Positions 10,816-20,211 of a DNA stretch of 63,259 nt are shown piece by piece. Origin of the DNA: an uncultured Clostridia bacterium (GTDB lineage Bacteria > Bacillota > Clostridia > TANB77 > CAG-508). Where the stretch lies: contig CANRAW010000006.1 in NCBI GenBank assembly GCA_947628715.1, positions 1 to 63,259 on the forward strand. The letters run 5' to 3'. The stretch's first letter is position 1; each line of letters begins with the position of its first letter. A program made the position numbers and the translations under genes. The notes under the pieces are model-generated. The model had not been told where the DNA came from. It did not search any database and saw only the letters and a program-made list of their open reading frames with translations.

Positions 10816-12186
10816 ATGGAATCAGTTTGGCATCTTCTAACAACGCCTAATGAAGGGCTTATTGGAATTATCTTTAACAATTGGGGAATTCCTTTTATTT
10901 TTATTGAAATCGCTGTTTCAGCTTTATTATTTACGCAAGTTTTTAACATAAAATATGAAAAAAAGCAATTAGTTATTTATGTATTAATTTTAGCATTTAT
11001 TTCTGGTTTATCTAATACTATATTGCCTAAACCTTATAGTGCTTATATAAATATGATTGCAGAGCTTTTCTTAATTATTTTCATTTTTAAAACTAGCATA
11101 TTTAAAAGTATTCTTGCAGAATTCGTATCTATCATTAGTATTGTAATTTTTGAAACCATATTTTGTAAATTATGCACTGTTCTTCTTAACGTTGAATATG
11201 AACAGTTATATTTAATTCCATTAACGAGATTATTTATAACTATGCTTATATATATTTCAATATATATATTATATACTTTTTTTAAACATTATAATATAAC
11301 AATAAATGTTATTGATAATATAAGCAAAAAGAATAAATACATACTTATTTTAAACTTTATTTTTGCCATTGTTACTATTGCAATTCAATTCTATATAATA
11401 GGTTATTACTTATATTCTTTACCTATTTTTATAACTTTACTAAGTATGATTTCATTAATCATTTACTTTTTTATTAGTATATATAGTTTAGTTAAAACTA
11501 CTAAACTTGAAGTAACAAGTAAATCTTTAGAAGAAGCTCAACTTTATAATAAAACTTTAAATATTTTACACGATAATTTGCGTACTTTTAGGCATGATTT
11601 TTGCAATATTATGCAGTCACTTGGAGGATATATTGCAGATAATGACATGGAAGGTTTAAAATTATATTATGATAGTATTAGAAAAGAAAGTGATACTTTA
11701 AATAATTTAACCGCTCTTAATCCTAATCTTATAAATGATGCTGGGTTATATAGCTTAATTACATCAAAATATTATACAGCTGAACAAGATGGTATTAAAT
11801 TTAATATAAATATTTTAGCCAATTTTAATGATATTTCTATATCTACTTATACTCTTTCTAGAATTTTAGGAATACTTTTAGATAATGCAATAGATGCAGC
11901 TAGAATTTCAACTGAAAAAGAAATATCTTTTTCAGTATATGGTCCTTCTCAAAATTCTTCTATAAATAGATATATAATTAATATTGAAAATACATATTCA
12001 AACAAGGATGTAAATATTGATAAAATATTTGAAAAAGGATATTCTTCAAAAACTACTGATAAAAAATTCCATGGTATTGGATTATGGGAAGTTAATAAAT
12101 TAATTAAGAAAAATAAAAATCTGAATTTAAAAACAGAAAAAAATTCAAAATACTTTATTCAAAATTTAGAAATATTTGGAATTTAA
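10816..12186 (+). CDS. AgrC-like sensor histidine kinase 2
   Basis: This 456-residue paralogue of kinase 1 has the same membrane sensor domain, almost base for base. Its kinase domain differs clearly: FRHDFCNIMQSLGGYI, LDNAIDAARISTEKE and GIGLWEVNKL. GAGGAGG lies about 9 bases before the ATG. Family knowledge suggests it senses a cyclic thiolactone or lactone peptide, plausibly the AgrD product encoded just downstream. Its end is 22 bases before the start of the second regulator. Confidence 0.92.
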   Translation: MESVWHLLTTPNEGLIGIIFNNWGIPFIFIEIAVSALLFTQVFNIKYEKKQLVIYVLILAFISGLSNTILPKPYSAYINMIAELFLIIFIFKTSIFKSILAEFVSIISIVIFETIFCKLCTVLLNVEYEQLYLIPLTRLFITMLIYISIYILYTFFKHYNITINVIDNISKKNKYILILNFIFAIVTIAIQFYIIGYYLYSLPIFITLLSMISLIIYFFISIYSLVKTTKLEVTSKSLEEAQLYNKTLNILHDNLRTFRHDFCNIMQSLGGYIADNDMEGLKLYYDSIRKESDTLNNLTALNPNLINDAGLYSLITSKYYTAEQDGIKFNINILANFNDISISTYTLSRILGILLDNAIDAARISTEKEISFSVYGPSQNSSINRYIINIENTYSNKDVNIDKIFEKGYSSKTTDKKFHGIGLWEVNKLIKKNKNLNLKTEKNSKYFIQNLEIFGI

Positions 12187-12208
12187 TTTTGGTTTGGGAG
12201 GAAATAAA

Positions 12209-12904
12209 ATGTTGAACTTCGTTTTATGTGACGATAATTTAGCTTTTTTAAAAAGTCTAGATAAAACATTAAACAAATTAATATTAAAAAACAATTTCAA
12301 TGCCAAAGTTGGTTTTAGCTCTGATAAAGTTTCAGATGTATTAAACTATATAAATAATAATCACACTGACGTACTATTTTTAGATATAAATCTTAGTAAT
12401 TCTGATAATGGTATAAATATTGCTGAAAAAATCAGAAGTAGAAACAAAAATATTTATCTTATATTTACAACTGGTCACTTAGAATTTGCTTTTTTAGCGT
12501 TTCAAGTCAAAGCATTTGACTATTTACCTAAGCCGATTACCGCAGAGCGACTTGAGAAAACCTTAATTAGATTATTTGACGATATAAATTCTTCTGATAA
12601 TAAATTTATACAAATAAATAATAGAACATACATAAATGAAAAAGATATATACTATATTCAAAAAGATGGTATGAAACTATTATTTAAAACTGCTGATAAT
12701 ATTTATGAAACATACAGCTCTTTTCAAAAAATCTCGGATAAACTTTCTAATAATTTCATAAGATGTCATAAATCATATATTGCAAATATATCTAATATAA
12801 CTCATATAGAATTAAACAATAATACTCTATTTTTTCATAATAACCTAGAATGTTTTATTGGTCAAAAATATAAAGATAATTTATTAAAAGCAATAAATAA
12901 ATAA
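12209..12904 (+). CDS. LytTR-family response regulator 2 (AgrA-like)
   Basis: This 231-residue regulator has a receiver domain (CDDN, VLFLDINL, YLPKPI) and a LytTR DNA-binding domain (NFIRCHKSYIANI). The start ATG at 12209 has GGGAGG just upstream; an earlier in-frame ATG at 12176 lies inside kinase 2 and has no such site. It pairs by position with kinase 2. The gene order regulator-kinase-kinase-regulator suggests a duplication with rearrangement. Confidence 0.92.
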   Translation: MLNFVLCDDNLAFLKSLDKTLNKLILKNNFNAKVGFSSDKVSDVLNYINNNHTDVLFLDINLSNSDNGINIAEKIRSRNKNIYLIFTTGHLEFAFLAFQVKAFDYLPKPITAERLEKTLIRLFDDINSSDNKFIQINNRTYINEKDIYYIQKDGMKLLFKTADNIYETYSSFQKISDKLSNNFIRCHKSYIANISNITHIELNNNTLFFHNNLECFIGQKYKDNLLKAINK

Positions 12905-12916
12905 TTTTATACGAAA

Positions 12917-12946
12917 AGAGAAGTGTTTATCTCACACTTCTCTTTC
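12917..12946 (+). terminator. Terminator after regulator 2
   Basis: The stem AGAGAAGTGT / ACACTTCTCT has a 7-base loop and a short T-rich tail. It ends the plus-strand unit before the minus-strand agrBD genes. Confidence 0.75.
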
Positions 12947-13019
12947 TATGTATATTTGTAACTTTATATTTGATAGTTAATACTATCATTTAAGGAAATA
13001 TTATATTAAAATATTATGA

Positions 13020-13139
13020 TTAATCTTTTTTAACTAATGATGCTGGCATTTTTGGTTGATGGAACATACCAATTACCCAGCATGAAGCATTGTTAGATTT
13101 TGCAGTTTTTTCTGCAACTTTTGCTAAAGTTTTTACCAT
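13020..13139 (-). CDS. agrD: AgrD-like cyclic lactone autoinducer precursor
   Basis: This 39-residue peptide starts MVKTLAKVAEKTAKSNNASC and contains CWVIGMFHQPKMPASL. The Cys followed by a short hydrophobic run and then HQPKxPxSL is the standard layout of clostridial AgrD precursors. The Cys forms the thiolactone with the residue at the C-terminal end of the ring, and the charged tail is removed by AgrB. GGAGAATG precedes the ATG closely. It lies 81 bases after agrB on the same strand, as expected for agrBD. The exact ring size cannot be read from sequence. Confidence 0.85.
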   Translation of the reverse strand: MVKTLAKVAEKTAKSNNASCWVIGMFHQPKMPASLVKKD

Positions 13140-13220
13140 ATAACATTCTCCTTTCTTTGGTAAAATTTTTATATAATACAAGATAAATGCCGGCTTTATT
13201 ATCTTGCATTAAACTAAAAT

Positions 13221-13841
13221 TTATTGATACACCTCGTGTCCATACTTGTTGTCAAATAATATGTAAATAGGTCTTGTCATCATTATTGAACGTATTAAGC
13301 ATCCAAAAATTAAAATATTTGATACAACGATATTATTCAAAAATACAGCAACTATTAAACTTAATGTTAGCATTACACATGCCATTATTTTTTTGAATTT
13401 TCTTTCTTTTTTCCTAAGAATAGGTACATTTTCTGTGTCTGCTGGAGCATATATCAAAGACATTATCATACCAAATATCCAAACTGCCAATATTAATATA
13501 TATCTTTGAATATTTACTTCTTGAAAAAAATTTTGGCTTAAAATTACGCCACCACAATATATTGTTGGTGTAGCAATTATACATGCAATATGGCTTTTCG
13601 CATGTGCTCCTCCTGCAAATATCGTATAAGGAAGAAGTATCAAATAAGATAGCAGTGTTAGTTTTAAAACTCCAAGAAAATATGCTATAAGTAACATAAT
13701 TGCAAGTTTTGGAATTTCGCCCATTATCATTTTTAATCCATAGTCAATTACTTCTAGTCTTTCTTCGTCTATATCAGGAATTTCTACTTTAATCTTGTCA
13801 TTAATTTTCTCACAAATATTATCTAACAATTTGTCTATCAT
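13221..13841 (-). CDS. agrB: AgrB peptide-processing membrane protease
   Basis: This 206-residue membrane protein of the accessory gene regulator B family has 5-6 hydrophobic segments. The motif FAGGAHAKSHIACII supplies the catalytic His and Cys of this membrane cysteine peptidase. It cleaves AgrD and helps form the cyclic signal. It is transcribed opposite to the two kinases and regulators and just upstream of agrD. It contains no in-frame CGG. Confidence 0.9.
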   Translation of the reverse strand: MIDKLLDNICEKINDKIKVEIPDIDEERLEVIDYGLKMIMGEIPKLAIMLLIAYFLGVLKLTLLSYLILLPYTIFAGGAHAKSHIACIIATPTIYCGGVILSQNFFQEVNIQRYILILAVWIFGMIMSLIYAPADTENVPILRKKERKFKKIMACVMLTLSLIVAVFLNNIVVSNILIFGCLIRSIMMTRPIYILFDNKYGHEVYQ

Positions 13842-14001
13842 TAGTTTTCTCCTTTTGTAACTTTCCTATGAGAAAATTTTATAACAACTACAAAAAATAT
13901 TACGGATTTGTTTATGACTGGCTAAGTTTCATTTATGAAAATTTCAAATTTTATTTTTATATAATAATTTCTATTTTTCATAAAATTTACATAAAATGTG
14001 T

Positions 14002-14031
14002 AAAAAAAAAGATATAGTTTTCTATATCTTT
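14002..14031 (-). terminator. Terminator of the rluA-like gene
   Basis: The stem AAAGATATAG / CTATATCTTT on the minus strand runs into nine T residues. The gene's TAG stop lies inside the stem. Confidence 0.8.
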
Positions 14032-14710
14032 ATTCCTTCTAAAATTTTCCATGTACCATTTTTTTCTGGTAATGATTTAAAACTCATAAATTCTTTTGAA
14101 ACAGGATGATAAAAACTTAATTTATAAGCCCAAAGTGCAATTTGTTTTCCGTCTTCCTCTAGTTCCATATTTTTGATCCCCATATATACTATGAGAAATA
14201 TTTGAAAATTGAACCCTTATTTGATGATGTCTACCTGTATGAAGTAATACTTTTACAACTGATAAGTCAATTTCTTCGTTATATTTTAAAACCTCATACT
14301 CTAATTTTGCAAGTTTTGCATTTTTAGTTCCAGCAGGCACAACAAAGCTCATATTTTTTCTTTCATTTTTTAAAAGATAATTTTCAAGGACTCCACTTTT
14401 TTCTTGAAATTTTCCATCACATACGACCAAATATTCCTTTTGTATATTTCTTTGACGAACTTCCTCACTAAGTCTACCAGCCGATTTTGATGTTTTTGCA
14501 AAAACCATTACTCCTCCGAACAGGTCTATCTAATCTATGCACTAAAGCCAAATATACATTACCCGGCTTTTGATATTTTTCTTTTAAATAATCTTTAATA
14601 ATAGTTAACATATCTAAATCTTCTGTCTTATCCCCTTGAGATGGAATATTAGGTATTTTTTCTACTACAATTATTTGATTATCTTCATATATTACATTTA
14701 ATTTTTCCAT
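14022..14710 (-). CDS. RluA-family pseudouridine synthase (two CGGA shifts)
   Basis: This 228-residue RNA pseudouridine synthase has the catalytic block VHRLDRPVGGVMVFAKTSKSA (Asp of RLD near 60) and the later HTGRHHQIRVQF motif. It isomerises uridine in rRNA or tRNA; the exact target is unknown. The frame requires +1 at CGGA 14515-14518 (residue 65, first Gly of PVGG) and CGGA 14148-14151 (residue 187). After the second site it reads GKQIALWAYKLSFYHPVSKE, a normal family C-terminus, to a stop at 14022. The nucleotide length minus two is a whole number of codons. Read conventionally, the gene is two fragments that lose the C-terminus. Confidence 0.9.
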
Positions 14711-14711
14711 C

Positions 14712-15578
14712 TTATTCTCCTACAAATCTTCCATAAATTCCACAAGGCAAAACTAAATTTGAGTCTTTCATTGGAAGCCCAATTTCTCCAGAACTTGTAT
14801 GTCCCTTAAATTTTTTAGCAACAGTCAAGTTCAATATATCTTCTAACACCTTGCTTGAAATACCTGTTGTATATGAATTAATCAAGAAAAATAAAGGTTT
14901 ATCACTCAAAACATTTGAGCATAAATCTACTAACTCATAAATATTATCTTCAAACTGCCATACTTCTCCATTTGTACCTCTTCCATAAGAAGGAGGATCC
15001 ATGATTATTGCATCATACTTGTTTCCTCTTCTTATTTCTCTATTTACAAACTTTACAACATCATCAACTATATATCTGACGCTTTTTTTAGCAAGCCCTG
15101 AACTTTCAACATTTTCCTTTGCCCATGTAACCATGCCCTTTGAACTATCTACATGGCATACGCTTGCACCTGCACTTAAGCAAGAAACCGTTGCCCCTCC
15201 AGTATATGCAAATAAATTAAGTACCTTTATTTCTCTTTTTGCATTTTTTATCTTGTCCATCATCCAATCCCAGTTAACAGCTTGTTCAGGAAATATGCCA
15301 GTGTGTTTAAATCCCATTGGCTTAATATTAAAAGTTAAATCTTTATATTTAATTTGCCATGCCTTTGGTAATTCCCTTTTATATTCCCAACATCCGCCAC
15401 CTGTTTTGCTTCTTACATACCTTGCATACTGCTTTTTCCACTCTTCTGGCTTTTCCTTTGTCTTCCATATAATTTGTGGATCAGGTCTAACTAAATAAAT
15501 ATTACCCCATCTTTCTAATTTTTCTCCATTTGCCATGTCTATTATTTCATAATCTTTCCACGACTTTGCAACTTCCAT
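14712..15578 (-). CDS. Class I SAM-dependent methyltransferase (RlmI/RlmK-like)
   Basis: This 288-residue protein has the AdoMet-binding loop VLNLFAYTGGATV (about 139-151) and the catalytic-type motif MDPPSYGRG (near 212). This combination is typical of rRNA methyltransferases of the RlmI/RlmK group, but it lacks their N-terminal PUA-like part. The substrate is unknown. It is one base upstream of the rluA-like gene, so both are probably co-transcribed RNA-modification genes. It contains no in-frame CGG. Confidence 0.85.
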   Translation of the reverse strand: MEVAKSWKDYEIIDMANGEKLERWGNIYLVRPDPQIIWKTKEKPEEWKKQYARYVRSKTGGGCWEYKRELPKAWQIKYKDLTFNIKPMGFKHTGIFPEQAVNWDWMMDKIKNAKREIKVLNLFAYTGGATVSCLSAGASVCHVDSSKGMVTWAKENVESSGLAKKSVRYIVDDVVKFVNREIRRGNKYDAIIMDPPSYGRGTNGEVWQFEDNIYELVDLCSNVLSDKPLFFLINSYTTGISSKVLEDILNLTVAKKFKGHTSSGEIGLPMKDSNLVLPCGIYGRFVGE

Positions 15579-15597
15579 TACTATATCCTTTCTGCAT

Positions 15598-15699
15598 TTA
15601 CATATTACTTAAGATATTAAAAAAACTAAATACCAAATACACATTAACTAAGCAAAAACTTACTCCGACAGCTAATAATAATCCTATAAATTTTTTCAT
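15598..15699 (-). CDS. Small single-pass membrane peptide
   Basis: This 33-residue frame begins MKKFIGLLLAVGVSFCLVNV and is hydrophobic throughout. The ATG at 15699 is preceded by AGAGGGG at a normal spacing. It ends 19 bases before the methyltransferase start, so it could be the first gene of that operon. I do not recognise the family. Confidence 0.45.
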   Translation of the reverse strand: MKKFIGLLLAVGVSFCLVNVYLVFSFFNILSNM

Positions 15700-15783
15700 T
15701 TGTAAAAACCCCTCTTTCATTAATATAATAATATATATTCTTGATTAATTGAGGTTATTACAAAATTCATATCAATAATTTTG

Positions 15784-17576
15784 CTAATTTTCTAGTTCTT
15801 CTTTTATTTTTTTAGCTAAATTCTCATTAATACCTTTTATCTCTTGTAATTCTTCTATACTCGCCTTTTTTATTTTTTCAACACTGCCAAATTTTTTAAG
15901 TAATAATTCCTTTTTCTTTTCTCCTATTCCATCTATGTCATCCAATTTTGATTTCATACTTTCCTTTTCTCTTACCATCCTGTGATATTCTATTGCTGTA
16001 TCATGTACGGTATCTTGGAATCTTGTAATAAGATTCATTGCTTCTTCAGAAAGTGGAAATTCCTGTTTTTGTTCATTAATTAAAGCTCTTGTTCTATGTT
16101 TATCATTTTTAACCATACCATAAATTGGAATATTAACATTACATTTTTCAGTTGCAACTTTTGCAGCTCTAATTTGTGTTATTCCACCATCTACAAAGAT
16201 TAAATCTGGAAGTGCACCAAATCCACTTTTTTCGCTATCTATAGAGTGTCTTAATCTTCTTTCAATAACTTCCTCCATACATCTTGGGTCATCCTGACCA
16301 AATACCGTTTTTATTTTAAACCTTCTAGATAATGATTTATTTATTTTTCCATCCTGAATAACACACATCCCGGCAACAATATTAGTTCCAGATATGTTTG
16401 AAATATCAAATGTTTCAATTTTTTTAGGCAATTTTTCTAAATGTAAAATCTCTTTAAATTCATTTAAGACTTCATATTTTCCTGCTGAATTATTTTCAAG
16501 AGTAACTCTTGCATTATTTTTTGCCATTTCTACAAATCGTAATTTTTCTCCTCTTTTAGGAGATTTTATCTCAACTTTCTTATTTGCCGATTCTGATAAA
16601 ATATTAGAAAGAATTTCCTCTTCTTCTATTTCTTCCTCTATCATAATTTTTCCGTGGAAGGTTTTCGTTTCCAATATAATATTGTTTTATAAAGCTAGAT
16701 AATATTTCACTATTTTGAACTTCATTTACGTCTTTTAAAAAGAAATGTTCTCTTCCTATCATTTTACTACCACGGACAAAAAACACCTCAACACAAACAT
16801 TAAATTCATTTCTAGCAATACCAATTACATCTATATCATTATTGCTAAAGTTAGAAACCTTCTGTCTTTGTGAAATATTTTCTATCGCAATCATTTTATC
16901 TCTAAGACTTGCCGCTTCCTCATATCTTTGTTCCTCTGACGCCTTTTCCATAAGTCTTTGCATTTCTTTTTTTACATTATCTATTTTTCCATCTAACAGC
17001 ATTATAATTTGGTCAATCTGTTTTCTATATTCCTCTTTAGATACCTTATTGACACATGGTCCTAAACATCTACCAATATGATAATTTAGGCAAACTCTTT
17101 TATTTGATTTAAAATTTCTACATTGTCTTATTTTAAATCTCTTTTTTATAAAATCAACCATTTCCTTTGCACTACCTGGGTTTGCATAAGGTCCAAAATA
17201 TTTTGCACCATCATTTTTTACTTTTCTCGTTATAAAAACACTAGGATAATCTTCATTAAGGTCGATTTTTATATATGGATAACTTTTATCATCCTTTAAT
17301 AAAACATTAAATTTAGGTCTATTCTTTTTTATTAAATTGCACTCTAAAATAAGAGCCTCTGCTTCATTATCTGTAACAATATATTCAAAATGGTCTATCA
17401 ATGAAACCATTTTTTCTATTCTTGCCGTTTTATTATTTTTTCTAAAATATTGCCTAACCCTATTTTTTAATGAAATTGCCTTTCCAACATAAATAATATT
17501 GTCGTCTTTATCCTTCATTAAATATACTCCGTGGTTTTCCCGGCAATTTTTTTAGTTCTTCTTCGATATTAAACAT
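15784..17576 (-). CDS. uvrC: Excinuclease ABC subunit C (two CGGA shifts)
   Basis: UvrC makes the dual incisions in nucleotide excision repair together with UvrAB. The 596-residue product has the GIY-YIG nuclease domain at the start (LPGKPGVYLMKD, then IIYVGKA). The four-Cys block CRNFKSNKRVCLNYHIGRCLGPC is present, with a UVR motif near 200, a C-terminal RNase H-like nuclease (FDISNISG, DLIFVDGGITQI) and HhH motifs (IDGIGEKKKELLLKKFGS). Shifts: CGGA 17528-17531 (residue 16, the invariant Gly of PGVY) and CGGA 16651-16654 (residue 308). The first lies so early that conventional reading would lose the true start. Length and domains are otherwise normal. Confidence 0.96.
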
Positions 17577-17607
17577 TTGCGTCTTTCCTTTTTACATAAT
17601 ATAGACT

Positions 17608-18126
17608 TTAAGCCTCTAAATATGCTACATAAGGTAAATTTCTATAATTGTTATCTATATCAAAACCAAAGCCTACAATATATTTATTATCAATTTCAAA
17701 TCCAGTATAATCGATAGGAACATTTACTTCTCTTCTACCTGATTTATTTACAAGTGTACAAACTTTTAAGGTTCTAGGATTTTTAGACCTTAAATGTCCT
17801 AATAAGTAATCCATGCTTTTACCAGTATCAATTATATCTTCTACAATTAATACATCTTTTCCCTCTATAGATTCTCTTAAATCTGTTCTAAGCATTACGT
17901 CTCCTGTTGAATCAGTTCCTTCGTAGCTTGAAATTGTTATAAACTCATATTTTAATTTTGTTTTCATATTTAAAGTCAATTGAACTGTAAAAAATACAGC
18001 CCCTCTCATTACACATATAACTGTTAATTCTTTTCCTGTATAATCTTTATCAATTTGATTTGCAAGTTCTACTATTCTTTTTTCTAATTCTTCTTTACTT
18101 ATTAGTACCTTAAAATGTTCATCCAT
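17608..18126 (-). CDS. hpt: Hypoxanthine-guanine phosphoribosyltransferase
   Basis: This 172-residue purine salvage enzyme joins hypoxanthine or guanine to PRPP. The PRPP-binding motif VLIVEDIIDTGKSMDYLL is near residues 94-111. The N-terminal EFITISSYEGTDSTGD loop and C-terminal VGFGFDIDNNYRNLPYVA are typical. It lies 31 bases upstream of uvrC and is likely co-transcribed with it. It contains no in-frame CGG. Confidence 0.95.
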   Translation of the reverse strand: MDEHFKVLISKEELEKRIVELANQIDKDYTGKELTVICVMRGAVFFTVQLTLNMKTKLKYEFITISSYEGTDSTGDVMLRTDLRESIEGKDVLIVEDIIDTGKSMDYLLGHLRSKNPRTLKVCTLVNKSGRREVNVPIDYTGFEIDNKYIVGFGFDIDNNYRNLPYVAYLEA

Positions 18127-18225
18127 TATTACTTATCCCCTTTTTAAATATAAAATTAAAATAATATATTAATTATACTATTTTCTGCCAATTTTTGCAA
18201 TACAGAAGTTTTCTTTAATTTTTTA

Positions 18226-18254
18226 TTTACAAAATTTTTTTGCTATGTTATAAT
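18226..18254 (+). promoter_or_regulatory. Promoter of the Ig-like/GGDEF gene pair
   Basis: TTTACA (18226-18231), a 17-base spacer and TATAAT (18249-18254) lie about 30 bases before the GAGGGAGG Shine-Dalgarno of the next gene. Confidence 0.75.
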
Positions 18255-18286
18255 TTATAATGTAAAATTATGAGGGAGGCAAGTAT

Positions 18287-19192
18287 ATGAACCAAATACT
18301 ATACACTGGTAAAAGTGGTGGACCAGCTTCAATTAAATCTATTCTTAAATTTTTTGCAATATCTTTGATAATATTCGGAGTTATTTTTGCAGGAGATGGT
18401 TCGTATGCTTTATATATAAATTATACAATAACACATGCTGAAGGCGATACTTCTGTTCCTGAAGTAAAATTCGAACAAGAAGGAAATAATGCAATCGTTA
18501 CAGTAACACATAATAAAGGTATTTCAAGGGTTAGATACCATTGGAACGATGAACCTGAAAAAATCATTAGAGGCGATTCTAAAGAAACAATAATGTTAGA
18601 CAATATAAGTGTTCCTGCTGGAATAAATACTTTACACGTTTCTGCAACAGACATACAAAATAGAGAAACAGCTGTATCTTATGAATATGCCTATGATGGT
18701 ATATGTATTGAACTTGAACCAGTAGATAATTCTTATGTATTAATTACAGCAACAGATGTTACAGGACTTGACCACATAACATACAACTTTAACTCAGGTG
18801 AAGAAATTACTGCATATCCTGACACAGAAGATACTACAATAATTAAATGTAAAACTGAAGATATACCTGTTGGTGAAAGTGAAATTACAGTTACAGCAAT
18901 AAACTCAAATAATTTAACTCAAAAAGTTACTAAGAAAGTTATTGGTATTCGCCCACCTCAAATAAGACTATATACTCAAGGTAATGACTTAATAGTTATG
19001 GTATCTGACGATGTTGGTATAGATAAGATTTATCAACAAATAAATGTTGAAGAGCCAATGGAAATTGATTGCGGTGGTGCTAAGGAATATTCTTATAGAT
19101 GGGATATTGCTGACCAAGATAATATCTTAGTTACACTAACTGCAGTCGATGTCGAAGGAGCACGTAGAACATTAAAAGGTAAAAACTACTAG
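18287..19192 (+). CDS. Membrane-anchored protein with Ig-like repeats, function unknown
   Basis: This 301-residue protein has a cytoplasmic N-terminus, one membrane segment (about 24-45) and an extracellular part with about three beta-rich repeats. The repeats carry patterns such as ISRVRYHWND..., LDHITYNFNSGE and IDKIYQQINVEE, each followed by NTLHVSATD, EITVTAINS or VTLTAVD. These look like Ig-like or cadherin-like modules. No enzymatic motif is visible. The downstream GGDEF gene starts 19 bases later, so it may be a sensory or surface partner of that protein (inference). I do not recognise a named family. Confidence 0.75.
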   Translation: MNQILYTGKSGGPASIKSILKFFAISLIIFGVIFAGDGSYALYINYTITHAEGDTSVPEVKFEQEGNNAIVTVTHNKGISRVRYHWNDEPEKIIRGDSKETIMLDNISVPAGINTLHVSATDIQNRETAVSYEYAYDGICIELEPVDNSYVLITATDVTGLDHITYNFNSGEEITAYPDTEDTTIIKCKTEDIPVGESEITVTAINSNNLTQKVTKKVIGIRPPQIRLYTQGNDLIVMVSDDVGIDKIYQQINVEEPMEIDCGGAKEYSYRWDIADQDNILVTLTAVDVEGARRTLKGKNY

Positions 19193-19211
19193 AAGGGAAG
19201 ATAGTAAATAT

Positions 19212-20144
19212 ATGGTACACGAAGTACTTGTTGTAGAAGATGAAGAAGATATAATAATTGAATTAAAAGAATTGTTCAAAAGCGATAAAGATATTTCTTT
19301 CAAATGTTCAAATACAGACCAGATAAATGATTATTTGCTAGATATTCCATCCTTAATTTTAATTAATGAGGATAAAATAAGCAAACATAAACTTATTGAA
19401 ATTTGTCAAATAATTAGAAATAATGAAGACAACAGTATTACACCAATAATTACAATGACCTCAAATACAAGTATTGAACACAAAAGAGAAATATTAAAAA
19501 ATGAAGTAGAATATTGCTTTACAAAGCCAATAGATAATTGCTGTTTTGTTTATACTATACACAATATATTAAGGCTTATAGATGTAAATAGAGGTATTAG
19601 TCCATTAACTAAACTACCAGGTAATATTCCAATTCAGTCTGAGTTAAAAAGACGTTTGTTAAAAGGAAAAGATTTTTCTGTATTATATTTCGACCTTGAT
19701 AACTTTAAAGCATATAACGATACTTATGGATTTTTAAGTGGGGACGAAATAATAAAGCAAACAGCAAAAATAATTATAAAAAATGTTAATTCAGACGAAA
19801 ATATTCACAATTTCATTGGTCATATAGGCGGAGACGATTTTGTCGCATTAGTTTCTAATAAAAATTATGAGGAAATATGTCAAAACATTATCTTAGAATT
19901 TGACCAAAAAATATTAGATTATTTTTCAGAAGAAGATAGAGATAGAGGTTACCTTGAGGTTCCAAATAGAAAAGGCATTATTGAAGAATTTCCACTTGTG
20001 TCTATTTCAATTGGTATCGTAGAAGTAAAAAAAGGACAATTTCATAATGTACTTGAAATTGGCGAAATTGGAGCACAGATTAAACATTTAGCAAAGGTTA
20101 CTCCTGGAAGTGCTTATGCAATAAATAGAAGAAAAGTTATATAA
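19212..20144 (+). CDS. Receiver-like plus GGDEF domain protein (diguanylate cyclase)
   Basis: This 310-residue protein has an N-terminal response-regulator-like domain (VVEDEEDIIIELKELF; candidate phospho-Asp region degenerate at SLILINEDK). A GGDEF domain (about 130-310) has the active-site variant IGGDDF. FDLDNFKAYNDTYGF is the conserved metal-binding part. GGDDF is compatible with c-di-GMP synthesis. No RxxD inhibitory site precedes it. It lies 19 bases after the Ig-like membrane protein gene and is followed by a terminator. Confidence 0.88.
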   Translation: MVHEVLVVEDEEDIIIELKELFKSDKDISFKCSNTDQINDYLLDIPSLILINEDKISKHKLIEICQIIRNNEDNSITPIITMTSNTSIEHKREILKNEVEYCFTKPIDNCCFVYTIHNILRLIDVNRGISPLTKLPGNIPIQSELKRRLLKGKDFSVLYFDLDNFKAYNDTYGFLSGDEIIKQTAKIIIKNVNSDENIHNFIGHIGGDDFVALVSNKNYEEICQNIILEFDQKILDYFSEEDRDRGYLEVPNRKGIIEEFPLVSISIGIVEVKKGQFHNVLEIGEIGAQIKHLAKVTPGSAYAINRRKVI

Positions 20145-20147
20145 ATC

Positions 20148-20185
20148 AAAAATAACACATATATATATTATATGTGTTATTTTTA
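20148..20185 (+). terminator. Terminator after the GGDEF gene
   Basis: The stem AAAATAACACATATA / TATATGTGTTATTTT ends in T residues, directly after the stop codon. Confidence 0.85.
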
Positions 20186-20211
20186 TGGCTTCGCCATTGG
20201 AGGATATTTTT

